Shown piece after piece: positions 7,019 through 17,242 of a stretch of 64,000 nucleotides of DNA. The position numbers and the translations under genes were made by a program. Origin of the DNA: Jeongeupia wiesaeckerbachi (lineage in GTDB: Bacteria; Pseudomonadota; Gammaproteobacteria; Burkholderiales; Chitinibacteraceae); NCBI RefSeq assembly GCF_050916355.1, contig NZ_CP136946.1, positions 2,542,001 to 2,606,000 of the forward strand. Direction: 5' to 3'. Each line of letters begins with the position of its first letter. Within the stretch, counting starts at the first letter, position 1. The notes below the pieces were generated by a model, which was given only the letters and a program-made list of their open reading frames with translations, was not told where the DNA came from and ran no database searches.

Positions 7019-9655
7019 TCAGGTGCCTGCGCTCAAGGCCTTGCTGGCGATTTCGAAGGTGTCGCCGGACAGGCCCGGTTCGCGGGTGATGCGTTCGAGC
7101 TCGGCGCGCATCAGCGCCCGGCGCACCGGTTCCAGCCGGGTCCAGCGGTTGAAGCACGAGGCCATGCGGGCGGCGATCTGCGGGTTGAGTTTGTCGAGTT
7201 CGATGATGCGGTCGGCGGCGAAGGCGTAGCCGTAACCGTCGAGCGCGTGGAAGTGTTGCAGGTTCTGCTGGCAGAACGCGCCGATCAGCGCGCGGACCTT
7301 GTTCGGGTTCTTGATCGAGAACGCCGGGTGGCTCATCAAGGCCTGGACTTGCGACTGCGCGCCCGGGCGGCGGCTGGTCGCCTGCAGGGCAAACCATTTG
7401 TCCAGCACCAGCGGATCGTCCTGCCAGACGTTGCCGAAGTCGGCGACATAGGGCTCGCCGTCGTCGCGCTGCGCCAGCGCCTTCAGCGCGGCGAGCCGGT
7501 CGGTCATGTTGTCGGCGTGGCGGTACTGGTTGGCGAGCAGCTCGGCGGTCAGCGGTTCGTCGAGTTCGGCCAGATAGTCGAGGCAGACGTTTTTCAGCGC
7601 GCGATCGGCAACGGCGACGCCGTCGTAGCGGTAGGGCGCGCCGTCGTTGAGCTGCTGGAAGAGCGTCAGGAATTGCGGACGCAGGCTGCGTGCCAGCGCC
7701 TCCTTCAAGCCCTGGCGAACGGCACACAGCTTTTGCGGGTCGACGTCCGACAGCGCCTCGAACAGCGCGGCCTCGCTCGGCAGCGTCAGCATCAGCGCGG
7801 CCAGCGCCGGGTCGAGCCGTGGGTTGCTCAGTGCCGCGGCCATCGCTGCGACGAATTTTTCCGGCGCCGGCGTATCGGTTTCGCCATCGCGGTAGCGTTG
7901 CAGCAGCAGCTGCGTCGCGTACTGGTTGGCCGCTTCCCAGCGTGCGAAGGCGTCGTTGTCGTGCGCCATCAGGAACACGAGGTCGTCGTCGCTGTACGGA
8001 TAGCGGAGCTTCACCGGCGCCGAGAAGTCACGCAGCAGCGACGGTACCGGGTGGCAGGGGACATCCACGAAGGTGAACGTCTGCGTCGGCTCGCGCAAGG
8101 CGAGCACGCGGCTCGTGCCCGCTGCGGCGATTTCACCGGCCAGCTGCAGCGGCAGTTCCTGGCCGCGGCGATCCAGCAGACCCAGTGCCAGCGGAATGTG
8201 GAACGGCTGTTTGACGTCCTGGCCCGGCGTCGGCGGGCACGATTGCGTCACCGTCAGCGTGTACGTTTGCGCCTGGTCGTCGTAGACGCCTTCGACGTCG
8301 AGCACCGGCGTGCCGGCCTGGCTGTACCAGCGGCCGAACTGTTCGAGGTCGACGCCGTTGGCGTCGGCCATTGCGGCGCGGAAATCATCGCAACTGACGG
8401 CCTGACCGTCGTGGCGCTTGAAGTACAGATCCATGCCCTTGCGGAAACCGTCGGTGCCGAGCAGCGTCGCGTACATCCGCACGACCTCGGACCCCTTCTC
8501 GTACACGGTCCAGGTGTAGAAATTGTTGATTTCCTGATACTCGTCCGGGCGGACCGGATGCGCCTGTGGGCCGGCATCCTCGGCAAACTGGTATTCACGC
8601 AAGCCGCGGACGTTCTGGATCCGCTGCACCGCGCGGCTGCCGAGGTCGCTGGAAAATTCCTGGTCGCGATACACGGTCAGGCCTTCCTTCAGCGACAGCT
8701 GGAACCAGTCGCGGCAGGTCACGCGGTTGCCGGTCCAGTTGTGGAAGTATTCGTGGGCGACGACCGATTCGATGCCGTCGAAGTCGGCATCGGTTGCGGT
8801 TTCCGGTTTGGCCAGCACGAATTTGCTGTTGAAGACGTTCAGGCCCTTGTTCTCCATCGCGCCCATATTGAAATCGTTGGTTGCGACGATCATGTAGGCG
8901 TCAAGGTCATACTCGAGGCCGAAGCGCTGCTCGTCCCACGCCATCGCCTTCTGCGCTGCCTCGAGCGCGTGGTGGCAGCGGTCGGCGTTGCCCGGTTCGA
9001 CGTAGATTTCGATCGCGACATTGCGGCCCGACGGCGTGGTGTGCTGGCCGCTGACCAAGACAAAACGCCCGGCGACCAGCGCGAACAGATAGGCCGGTTT
9101 CTTGAACGGATCGACCCATTTGACCCAGTGGCGGTTGCGGTCGAGCGTGCCTTCGCCGACGCGGTTGCCGTTCGACAACAACACCGGGTATTTGGTCTTG
9201 TCGGCGATGATGGTCGTGGTGAACTTGGCCATCACGTCCGGGCGGTCGAGGTAGAAGGTGATGCGCCGGAAGCCCTCGGCCTCGCACTGGGTGATGAAAT
9301 TGCCGCTCGACTGGTACAGGCCCGACAGCGCGGTATTCGCCTGCGGATTGATCCTGGTGACGATTTCGAGAATGGCCGTGTCGGGCATCGCCGGGATCGT
9401 CAGCGCGGTCTCGCTCAGGGTGTAGTCGGCCGCGGTCAGCGGCGTGCCGTCGAGCTTGATGGCTTCGAGTTCGAGCGCCTCGCCGTCGAGCACCAGCGGC
9501 GCGTCGGCCGGGGTGCCGGCGTTGCGCTGCAGGACGAGCCGGCTGGTGACGCGCGTCGCGGTGTCGTCGAGCTCGAAGCTCAGGTCGACGCGATCGATCA
9601 GGTAGGCGGGGGCGGTGTAGTCGAGACGACGGATGGCTTGGCGCGGCAGGGACAT
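7019..9655 (-). CDS. pepN: Aminopeptidase N (M1 family zinc metallopeptidase)
   Basis: This cytoplasmic aminopeptidase removes N-terminal residues from peptides. The 878-residue length matches the bacterial PepN type (about 870). The exopeptidase motif GAMENKGLNVFN and the zinc site HEYFHNWTGNRVT, with the distal Glu in SLKEGLTVYRDQEF, are all present. The N-terminus (residues about 10-190) is the beta-saddle domain, and the C-terminal half is the helical DUF3458-type region (for example the NPNKVRALIGAF stretch). The ATG at 9655 begins MSLPRQAIRRLDY, typical of the family. It is a single gene, divergent from cysI across a 309-base gap. Confidence 0.97.
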   Translation of the reverse strand: MSLPRQAIRRLDYTAPAYLIDRVDLSFELDDTATRVTSRLVLQRNAGTPADAPLVLDGEALELEAIKLDGTPLTAADYTLSETALTIPAMPDTAILEIVTRINPQANTALSGLYQSSGNFITQCEAEGFRRITFYLDRPDVMAKFTTTIIADKTKYPVLLSNGNRVGEGTLDRNRHWVKWVDPFKKPAYLFALVAGRFVLVSGQHTTPSGRNVAIEIYVEPGNADRCHHALEAAQKAMAWDEQRFGLEYDLDAYMIVATNDFNMGAMENKGLNVFNSKFVLAKPETATDADFDGIESVVAHEYFHNWTGNRVTCRDWFQLSLKEGLTVYRDQEFSSDLGSRAVQRIQNVRGLREYQFAEDAGPQAHPVRPDEYQEINNFYTWTVYEKGSEVVRMYATLLGTDGFRKGMDLYFKRHDGQAVSCDDFRAAMADANGVDLEQFGRWYSQAGTPVLDVEGVYDDQAQTYTLTVTQSCPPTPGQDVKQPFHIPLALGLLDRRGQELPLQLAGEIAAAGTSRVLALREPTQTFTFVDVPCHPVPSLLRDFSAPVKLRYPYSDDDLVFLMAHDNDAFARWEAANQYATQLLLQRYRDGETDTPAPEKFVAAMAAALSNPRLDPALAALMLTLPSEAALFEALSDVDPQKLCAVRQGLKEALARSLRPQFLTLFQQLNDGAPYRYDGVAVADRALKNVCLDYLAELDEPLTAELLANQYRHADNMTDRLAALKALAQRDDGEPYVADFGNVWQDDPLVLDKWFALQATSRRPGAQSQVQALMSHPAFSIKNPNKVRALIGAFCQQNLQHFHALDGYGYAFAADRIIELDKLNPQIAARMASCFNRWTRLEPVRRALMRAELERITREPGLSGDTFEIASKALSAGT

Positions 9656-9964
9656 GGCGGGCGTTCTTCTTGAATGATTTAGTACATGTGGCGTCAGCTT
9701 ACCGCCGGGATCGGGGACTCACAATTGCAGCAATGCCGGATGCGGCGAATCCTGGGTGAACGTCGCGGTTTGAGGCTGACCGGATGCGGGCAGTTCCGTG
9801 CCGCTAGCCACTTATATAGCCAAATCATTGCAACTTATAAAAACTCAGTAATTCAGCTCATATGCCAGCAACTGGTATAGTTCCTGCCTCATGGGCGCGT
9901 GCGCGTATATGTTATTTCTGCACTTTCGCACCGCTCGTACTCCTTTCGCCGCCTTAGGATTGCG
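9656..9964 (+). promoter_or_regulatory. pepN-cysI divergent intergenic region with A/T-rich cysI promoter candidate
   Basis: There is no gene in this 309-base gap. The pepN-proximal half has ordinary composition. From about 9806 to 9915 it turns distinctly A/T-rich, with repeated TTATA words (CTTATATAG, CTTATAA). An extended -10 candidate TGGTATAGT lies at 9873-9881 with only a poor -35 in front. A weak -35 next to an A/T-rich upstream tract would suit an activator-dependent promoter such as one controlled by a CysB-type LysR protein, but I cannot point to a specific binding site. AGGA lies just before the cysI ATG. Confidence 0.35.
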
Positions 9965-11648
<1,684 letters not shown>

Positions 11649-11656
<8 letters not shown>

Positions 11657-12155
11657 GCTGATCCTTGACCGACAGATTGTTGACGACAGCGCGACTTTGC
11701 TGCGCAACAGCGACGACGGCGCCTTTGCTGCCGTGCCGGTCAGCGGCACCGTGATCGTGCCGTTGGCGCAGTATCTGGCGCAGAAGACCGAACTGAGCGC
11801 GCGTGGTGACGTCGGCGTCTGGTTTGCCGCCAGTGACGAGCCGGAATCGCTCGGTGCCGATGCGGCCAGCCTGTCGCTGATCGCTGTCGAATTCCCGGCG
11901 TTTACCGACGGCCGCGGCTTCTCGACCGGCCGCTTGCTGCGCGAGCGCTACGGTTTCAAGGGCGAGTTGCGTGCGTTTGGTGACGTGTTCAAGGACACGC
12001 TGAATTACCTGACCCGCTGCGGCTTCAATGCCTTCGTGATTCGTGACGACAAGGACATCGCCGAGGCGCTGAAGGGGCTAGACGACTTCACCGAGTCGTA
12101 TCAGAGCAGCGTGGCGCAACCGATGCCCTTGTTCCGCCGCCGCCAGACGGGCTGA
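11649..12155 (+). CDS. DUF934 protein, sulfite-reductase-associated
   Basis: This is a 168-residue protein of the DUF934 family, which is regularly found immediately after cysI in beta- and other proteobacteria. It is thought to serve sulfite reduction, possibly as a partner or electron-transfer accessory of CysI, although its biochemical role is not settled. The conserved core is visible (FPAFTDGRGFSTGRLLRERY, then FGDVFKDTLNYLTRCGFNAF). The ATG overlaps the last eight bases of cysI, implying translational coupling. An intrinsic terminator follows 20 bases after the stop, so cysI and this gene form a two-gene operon. Confidence 0.85.
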
Positions 12156-12175
12156 ACGGACGCGTATCGCATAAG

Positions 12176-12199
12176 GGCGCACCTCGGTGCGCCTTTTTT
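12176..12199 (+). terminator. Rho-independent terminator of the cysI-DUF934 operon
   Basis: GGCGCACC pairs perfectly with GGTGCGCC around a CT/CG loop, followed by six T residues (12194-12199). It lies 20 bases after the DUF934 stop. Confidence 0.9.
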
Positions 12200-12258
12200 C
12201 TTTGCCGGGTTGTGGGAACAACTTGATGCCGTTGCCATCTGAAACTGTTGCTAGACGT

Positions 12259-12303
12259 TTGCGATGACATTTCGTTGCATATCGCAACCGTGCAGATTAC
12301 ATT
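12259..12303 (+). promoter_or_regulatory. Candidate promoter and MarR-type operator before the marR-MFS operon
   Basis: A -35-like TTGCAT (12275-12280) is spaced 17 bases from a -10-like TACATT (12298-12303). Over the -35 sits the pseudo-palindrome GTTGCATATCGCAAC (12274-12288), and TTGCGAT at 12259-12265 forms a second inverted pair with ATCGCAA at 12281-12287. Dyads of this TTGC...GCAA size are usual for MarR dimers, so autoregulation by the gene 31 bases downstream is a reasonable inference. Confidence 0.5.
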
Positions 12304-12333
12304 CAGATTATTGCCGCCGTTGGAGAGCCGGAT

Positions 12334-12765
12334 ATGAAACAGGATAAGGACGCGCGCCAGCTCCGGGAGTTGGTCTACCGCTTCATGGCTGAAGAACGTG
12401 ACCAGCTTGCCGAACTCAAGCTGAGACCGCACAGCCGCATTGTCGAAATGATGTACCGCTATGGCCCGATGACCCAGTCGACGCTGGGGCGGTTGCTCAA
12501 CTTCGAGAAAAGCTGGATCAGCCGCATGGTCGACCAACTGGTCGAAACGGGCTGGGTCGAGCGCACGCCGAACCCGCAGGACCGGCGCAGCAATATCCTC
12601 GTGCTGACCGAGGCCGGCGAGGTGCATGCACGCCAGATCGGCGCCATGTTCGACGCGCACGCCCGCCAGGTGCTCGACCGCCTGCAGGACGACGGGCAGA
12701 GCGACGTCCTGCGCGCCATGGTCCATCTGACTCGGGTGCTGCCGTCACCGTTTGGTAACGCCTAG
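12334..12765 (+). CDS. MarR-family transcriptional regulator
   Basis: This 143-residue winged-helix regulator has the typical MarR layout: a helix-turn-helix (GPMTQSTLGRLLNFEKSWIS, then RMVDQLVETGWVERTPNPQD) with the DxRS/N wing (QDRRSNILVLTEAGE), flanked by dimerisation helices. The ribosome site GGAG precedes the ATG. It lies two bases upstream of an MFS exporter on the same strand, the classic arrangement in which the regulator represses its own operon and the pump until a small toxic ligand binds. The ligand is unknown. Confidence 0.9.
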   Translation: MKQDKDARQLRELVYRFMAEERDQLAELKLRPHSRIVEMMYRYGPMTQSTLGRLLNFEKSWISRMVDQLVETGWVERTPNPQDRRSNILVLTEAGEVHARQIGAMFDAHARQVLDRLQDDGQSDVLRAMVHLTRVLPSPFGNA

Positions 12766-12767
12766 CC

Positions 12768-14330
12768 GTGTCAGCTTCGCGTTCAAAGTGGGAATCGATT
12801 GCTGCGATGAGCGGCATCTGTCTGGTGATGATGCTGATCGCACTCGATCAGACGGTGGTGGGTACGGCCTTGCCGCGGGTCGTGGCCGAGCTGCAGGGTT
12901 ATGCGCTGTATCCGTGGGTGGCCTCGGCCTATCTGATGACGAACGCGGTGATGATTGCGATCACCGGTCGGCTTGGCGATCTGTATGGCCGCAAGCCCTT
13001 CGTGCTGGTGGCCATTGTGGTGTTCACGCTGGCGTCGGTACTGTGCGGCATGGCGCAGAGCATGCTGCAGCTGGTACTGGCGCGTGCCCTGCAGGGCGTT
13101 GGCGGTGGCATGCTCGCCGGCGCCGCGTTTGCCTCGGTCAGCGATCTGTTCCCCGATCCGATGCAAAAAGTGCGCTGGCAGGCGATGCTGTCGGCGTCGT
13201 TCGGCATTGCCACGGCGATGGGGCCGGCGCTGGGCGGCTGGCTGACCGAACATCTGGGTTGGCGCAGCGTGTTCTACGTCAATCTGCCGATCGGCCTGCT
13301 GGCGCTGCCGGTGGTGTGGCGTTTCCTGCCGCATGTGGTTCACCACGATTCGGATGACCGTACGATCGACTGGCTTGGCGCCGCGCTGCTGGCGGCCGGT
13401 TTTTGCGCGATCCTGAACACGACCGAACGCTTCGGTACGATGGGCCTCGCCAATCCTTGGCTTTGGACGATGATCGCCGGCACCGTGCTGATCTGCTGGC
13501 TGTTCGTGCGCCATCAGTTGCGCAGTCGCGCGCCGATCATTCCGCCGCGCTTGTTCGCTGAAAAAGCGGTGCGACAGCTGTGCGCGCTCGGCTTCCTTAC
13601 CGGCCTGGTGATGTTCGTGCTGATTTTCTATGCGCCGCTGCTGCTGCAGGGCGGTTTCGGCCTGTCGCCGAAAACGGCCGGGGTGCTGGTGACGCCGCTG
13701 CTGGTCAGCATCACCATCGGCAGCATCATCAACGGCCGGCTGGTGCCGCGTTTGCCGCATCCGGAGAAGCTGATTTCCTGGGGTTTGCTGGTGCTGATGT
13801 TCGGCGCTGCGCTGCTGGCCACGCTGAATGACGCCACGCCGCACTGGCTGATGGCGCTGGGCTTCGCGGTTTGCGGTTTGAGCCTTGGATTCCAGTTGCC
13901 CAATCTGACGCTGCAGGTACAGTCCGCCGTGGTCCGGGCCGACGTTGGCGTCGCATCGGCGCTGATCCAGATGATGCGGATGCTCGGCAGCATGATCGGT
14001 GCCAGCGCCGCTGGACTGGCGGTCGATTTGCGCTACCGCGAGCAGGTCTCCGGTGTATTGGCCGATGTCCATTCCCCCGAAATTACCCACTTGTTCGAGA
14101 GCCCGCAGCTGCTGGTGCGGGTGCAGGATCAGGTCCAGCTGGGGCAGTTGGCGGCCAGCCACGGGCTGGATGCCGCAGTATTGCTTGATGGAGCAAGGCA
14201 GTCGCTGGTCAGCGGTATTCACCTGGCGTTCTTTGCCTGCATCGTCGTCATCGTGCTCAGTTATTTGGTTGCACGCGGCTTGCCGCCTTTTGTGGTCAAG
14301 ACCCGGCCGGCGCAGGAGCCGGCACATTGA
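12768..14330 (+). CDS. MFS drug-efflux transporter, DHA2 (EmrB/QacA) family
   Basis: This is a 520-residue inner-membrane proton antiporter with about 14 predicted membrane helices, the DHA2 pattern. Family signatures include the motif D1-like LDQTVVGTALPRV in helix 1, motif A (GRLGDLYGRKP) between helices 2 and 3, and motif C-like glycines in helix 5. The start is a GTG two bases after the marR stop. The substrate is probably a lipophilic or cationic toxic compound, inferred only from the family and from the MarR neighbour. Confidence 0.92.
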   Translation: MSASRSKWESIAAMSGICLVMMLIALDQTVVGTALPRVVAELQGYALYPWVASAYLMTNAVMIAITGRLGDLYGRKPFVLVAIVVFTLASVLCGMAQSMLQLVLARALQGVGGGMLAGAAFASVSDLFPDPMQKVRWQAMLSASFGIATAMGPALGGWLTEHLGWRSVFYVNLPIGLLALPVVWRFLPHVVHHDSDDRTIDWLGAALLAAGFCAILNTTERFGTMGLANPWLWTMIAGTVLICWLFVRHQLRSRAPIIPPRLFAEKAVRQLCALGFLTGLVMFVLIFYAPLLLQGGFGLSPKTAGVLVTPLLVSITIGSIINGRLVPRLPHPEKLISWGLLVLMFGAALLATLNDATPHWLMALGFAVCGLSLGFQLPNLTLQVQSAVVRADVGVASALIQMMRMLGSMIGASAAGLAVDLRYREQVSGVLADVHSPEITHLFESPQLLVRVQDQVQLGQLAASHGLDAAVLLDGARQSLVSGIHLAFFACIVVIVLSYLVARGLPPFVVKTRPAQEPAH

Positions 14331-14426
14331 ACGCATCCCGGCACCGGGCTGGGCCGATTTCGCTGCATTTGGCAAGACCAAGTCGATCACGGCGGCCTGA
14401 TGCAGGGAAACGGTAAGATTCGCAAT

Positions 14427-15101
14427 ATGCTTCCTTTGACTTCACTTCTTCGTGTGGCGCCGCTGCTTGTGGCGCTCTTGCTCACCGCCTGCGCCGGCAC
14501 GCCCGATGCCGGCCCTGCGCCGGCTGGTTTTTATCGCGTCGCCCAGGGGGATACGCTGTGGCGCATTGCCAGCAAGAACGGCCGCAACGTGGCCGAGATC
14601 AAGCGCTGGAACAAGCTCGATGGCAACGATATACAGACCGGACAATTGCTGCGGGTGGCGCCGCCGGGTGGATCGCATACCGGTTCATCGACCGGCAGCA
14701 AGCCCAGTCCGGCACCGAGCAAGCCGGCAGTCGATATGCAGCTGGCGTGGCCGGTACCGGGGCAGGTGGTCGCGCGCTATAACGGCAGCACGATGAAGGG
14801 CGTGGCACTGGCGGTACAGCCGGGCGAACCGGTCAAGGCCGCCGCGGCGGGCAAGGTCGTCTACGTGGGCGGCGGCATCCGCGCCTATGGCAACCTGATC
14901 GTGATCAAGCACAACGCCCGGGTGATTACCGTGTATGCCTACAACCGCGATCTGCTGGTCAAGGACGGCGCCAGCGTTCAGGCGGGGCAGGTGATCGCCA
15001 GGGCCGGTGGTACGGCCGGTGTACCGAGCGATCGGGTGCATTTCGAGGCTCGCGTCGACGGCAAGGCCGTCGATCCGACGCCCTATCTGCCCTCACGCTG
15101 A
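14427..15101 (+). CDS. nlpD: NlpD-like lipoprotein: LysM plus degenerate LytM (M23) domain
   Basis: The protein is an outer-membrane lipoprotein thought to activate a cell-wall amidase at division. The signal peptide ends in an LTAC lipobox. A LysM repeat follows (YRVAQGDTLWRIASKNGRNV ending GQLLRVAP), then a Ser/Pro linker, then a C-terminal M23/LytM fold. The zinc ligands of active M23 peptidases are missing (MKGVALAV where a catalytic enzyme has HxGxD), as in NlpD and EnvC, which regulate rather than cut. The final YLPSR matches the NlpD C-terminus. I prefer the ATG at 14427 over the one 27 bases upstream because it starts the signal peptide directly. It is not next to pcm or rpoS, its neighbours in many genomes. 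Confidence 0.85.
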   Translation: MLPLTSLLRVAPLLVALLLTACAGTPDAGPAPAGFYRVAQGDTLWRIASKNGRNVAEIKRWNKLDGNDIQTGQLLRVAPPGGSHTGSSTGSKPSPAPSKPAVDMQLAWPVPGQVVARYNGSTMKGVALAVQPGEPVKAAAAGKVVYVGGGIRAYGNLIVIKHNARVITVYAYNRDLLVKDGASVQAGQVIARAGGTAGVPSDRVHFEARVDGKAVDPTPYLPSR

Positions 15102-15187
15102 GATCCTCCGGGAAGGGGCGACTTCCGGTCTCCCATCGCGTTGAAGGGGCTGTTGGTCTTGCCGAATAAGGGCCGTGTCCGAGCAGA

Positions 15188-16048
15188 TCAGGCGTGGCTG
15201 ACGCGGTTTGCCGATGCGAGCTGATCGCTAAGCAGCAGCAGATCCTGCCAGGCCTTGGCCTTGTCGGGCAGATTGCGCAGCAGGTAGGCCGGGTGATAGC
15301 CGACGACCACCGGAATCTCGCCGTGCCGGTGGACTTTGCCGCGCAGCGCGCTGATCGGCGCGTCGGTCTGCAGCAGGGTCTGGATCGCGAAGCGGCCGAT
15401 GGCGAAGATCACCGCCGGCTGGATCAGCGCGATCTGCCGCGCCAGATACGGCGCGCATTCGGCGACTTCGGCCGGCTGCGGATTGCGATTGCCCGGCGGC
15501 CGGCACTTGAGCACATTGGCGATATAGACGCCGTCGCCACGTTTTTCGTTGATGGCCGCCAGCATATTGTCGAGCAGCTTGCCGGCCGCGCCGACAAAGG
15601 GCTCGCCGCGCTTGTCCTCTTCGGCGCCCGGCGCTTCGCCGACGATCAGCAGCCGCGCCGTCCGGTCGCCGACGCCCGGCACCGCCTGGGTGCGGCTCTC
15701 GCACAGCGCACAGGCGGTACAGCCCCGGATCGATGCATCGAGCGTTTCCCAGTCCATCGCGGCGATCTCGCGGCTGCGCGCGCTTTCTTCCGGCTGGGCC
15801 GTTTCCTGCGGCGTGGCACGGGTGCGTGCGTCGGGAATGACGACGACCGGCGCACGGCTGGCCTTGGCCGCAGGCTTGGTCGACGCGCCGGACAAGGCCA
15901 CGGCCGCCGGCCGCGCCCCTTGCGCCGAACGTGCCGCAGGTGTGGCGTCGTTTTCTTCCGCTTCGGCGTCGTAGGCCAGCGCCGCAAGCTGGTCGCGGCG
16001 GATCCAGATCGGCCCGAGGCCCAGTTCGTCGAGTGCGCGGCGGCTCAT
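15188..16048 (-). CDS. Family 4 uracil-DNA glycosylase (4Fe-4S)
   Basis: The enzyme removes uracil from DNA as the first step of base-excision repair. The C-terminal 190 residues hold the family: cluster cysteines in GCTACALC and in LKCRPPGNRNP...AEC, motif A GEAPGAEEDKRGEPFVG, and motif B HPAYLLRN. The N-terminal 100 residues are an Ala/Pro-rich, low-complexity extension without recognisable domain, common in betaproteobacterial versions. Its start overlaps the rimI stop by four bases, so it is the last gene of a tsaB-rimI-udg operon. It is convergent with the nlpD-like gene. Confidence 0.93.
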   Translation of the reverse strand: MSRRALDELGLGPIWIRRDQLAALAYDAEAEENDATPAARSAQGARPAAVALSGASTKPAAKASRAPVVVIPDARTRATPQETAQPEESARSREIAAMDWETLDASIRGCTACALCESRTQAVPGVGDRTARLLIVGEAPGAEEDKRGEPFVGAAGKLLDNMLAAINEKRGDGVYIANVLKCRPPGNRNPQPAEVAECAPYLARQIALIQPAVIFAIGRFAIQTLLQTDAPISALRGKVHRHGEIPVVVGYHPAYLLRNLPDKAKAWQDLLLLSDQLASANRVSHA

Positions 16049-16491
16049 TGTGCGTCTCCGCCCAGCGTGAAGGTGTACAGCAGCGCATCCTCGCGGCCGT
16101 GATCGTAATAGCCCTTGCGCCGGCCGACGACGTCGCCGCCGCAGCCGGCATACAAGGCCTGCGCACCGGTATTGCCGGCGCGGACTTCAAGCAGCAGCCG
16201 GGCAAGGCCGTCGCCGCGCAATTCGCTCAGCAAGGTATTCAATAGCAGCCGACCAAGGCCGCGACGCTGCCGGGCCGGTGAAACGGCGATCAGCTGCAGT
16301 TCGGCTTCATCGAGCACGCGGCTGCTGACGGTGAAGCCGATCAGTTGGCCGTCGTCGTCGAGCAGACCGACGCCGTGATCGCGCACCAGGGCGTCGCGCC
16401 ACAGTCCGGCCGACCATGGATGCGGGTTGGTCGCGGCGTCGAGCGCCACCAGTGCATCAAGGTCGTCGGCAACAAGCGGGCGCAACGTCAC
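16045..16491 (-). CDS. rimI: Ribosomal-protein-alanine N-acetyltransferase (GNAT)
   Basis: This 148-residue GNAT enzyme would acetylate the N-terminal alanine of ribosomal protein S18. It shows the acetyl-CoA motif (RRGLGRLLL), the LLLEVRAGNTGAQALY strand and loop typical of RimI, and the C-terminal GRRKGYY. One departure is CGG where GF is usual after the LYAG segment. The four-base overlaps with tsaB upstream and udg downstream indicate translational coupling; tsaB-rimI adjacency is widespread and supports the assignment. Confidence 0.9.
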   Translation of the reverse strand: MTLRPLVADDLDALVALDAATNPHPWSAGLWRDALVRDHGVGLLDDDGQLIGFTVSSRVLDEAELQLIAVSPARQRRGLGRLLLNTLLSELRGDGLARLLLEVRAGNTGAQALYAGCGGDVVGRRKGYYDHGREDALLYTFTLGGDAQ

Positions 16492-17168
16492 TTGGCGGGG
16501 CGCTCGTGGGTTTTCAGCGCGACCTTGTCGCGCAGATAGACCAAGGTCGCCTCGTGTGCCGGGCGGCCAAGGCCAGCGGCAAAGCGCGGCAAGGCCAGCG
16601 CCAGCACATCACGCGCCAGCGGAAAACGCTCGGCTTCGGTGGCGGCGAGCCGGTCGCCAAGCCGCGCGGCCAGCACGTCGGCATAGGCGGCAAAGCCGCT
16701 GCCGACGCCGACCCAGCCGGCGTCAGGCGGAACGGGTACCGCATCGGGGTTGCAGACCAGCGCTTCGCCGTCTTCGCGCCAGCCCGCGCCATCGCGCAGG
16801 TAGCGGGCGACGTAGACCTGCTGCATCCGGGCATCGAGACAGGCGATCACCCGATCGGCACCAGCGCCTTGCGCCAGCGCTTCCAGCGTCGAAACGCCGA
16901 TGACCGGAACTCCCAGGCCGAAGCCCAGCCCTTGGGCAATGCCGCAGCCGATACGCAAACCGGTAAACGAACCCGGTCCCATGCCGAAGGCGATGCCTTC
17001 TAGATCGGCGCGAGCCACGCCGGCCTCGGCCAGCAGCGCTTCAAGCCGCGGCAAGGTCTGCTCGGCATGGCGCTGGCCAACGTGCCAGTCGTGCGCAATC
17101 ACGCCGCCGTTGTGCGACAGCGCGAGAGACAAGTGTTCGGTGGAGGTATCGAGGGCGAGGTAGGCCAT
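16488..17168 (-). CDS. tsaB: tRNA threonylcarbamoyladenosine (t6A) biosynthesis protein TsaB
   Basis: TsaB is the partner of TsaD in forming t6A37 on ANN-decoding tRNAs. The 226-residue protein has the ASKHA-fold N-terminus (LALDTSTEHLSLAL) and the family motif GMGPGSFTGLRIG. I start it at the ATG giving MAYLALDTST; an in-frame upstream start would add 18 non-homologous residues. It is the first gene of the tsaB-rimI-udg operon. Confidence 0.93.
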   Translation of the reverse strand: MAYLALDTSTEHLSLALSHNGGVIAHDWHVGQRHAEQTLPRLEALLAEAGVARADLEGIAFGMGPGSFTGLRIGCGIAQGLGFGLGVPVIGVSTLEALAQGAGADRVIACLDARMQQVYVARYLRDGAGWREDGEALVCNPDAVPVPPDAGWVGVGSGFAAYADVLAARLGDRLAATEAERFPLARDVLALALPRFAAGLGRPAHEATLVYLRDKVALKTHERPAK

Positions 17169-17242
17169 GCGGCAAGCCGTGCAGAAACAGGCGGCCATTT
17201 TATCACGCAGCGGACGCCGCATCGTGGTGCTTCAGAACGGGG

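Noticed and set aside
7001..9673. Very long open frame (about 890 codons) on the plus strand opposite pepN
   Set aside because: It is the antisense shadow of pepN: composition is Arg/Val/Gly-rich from GC-biased third positions, with no domain or ribosome site.
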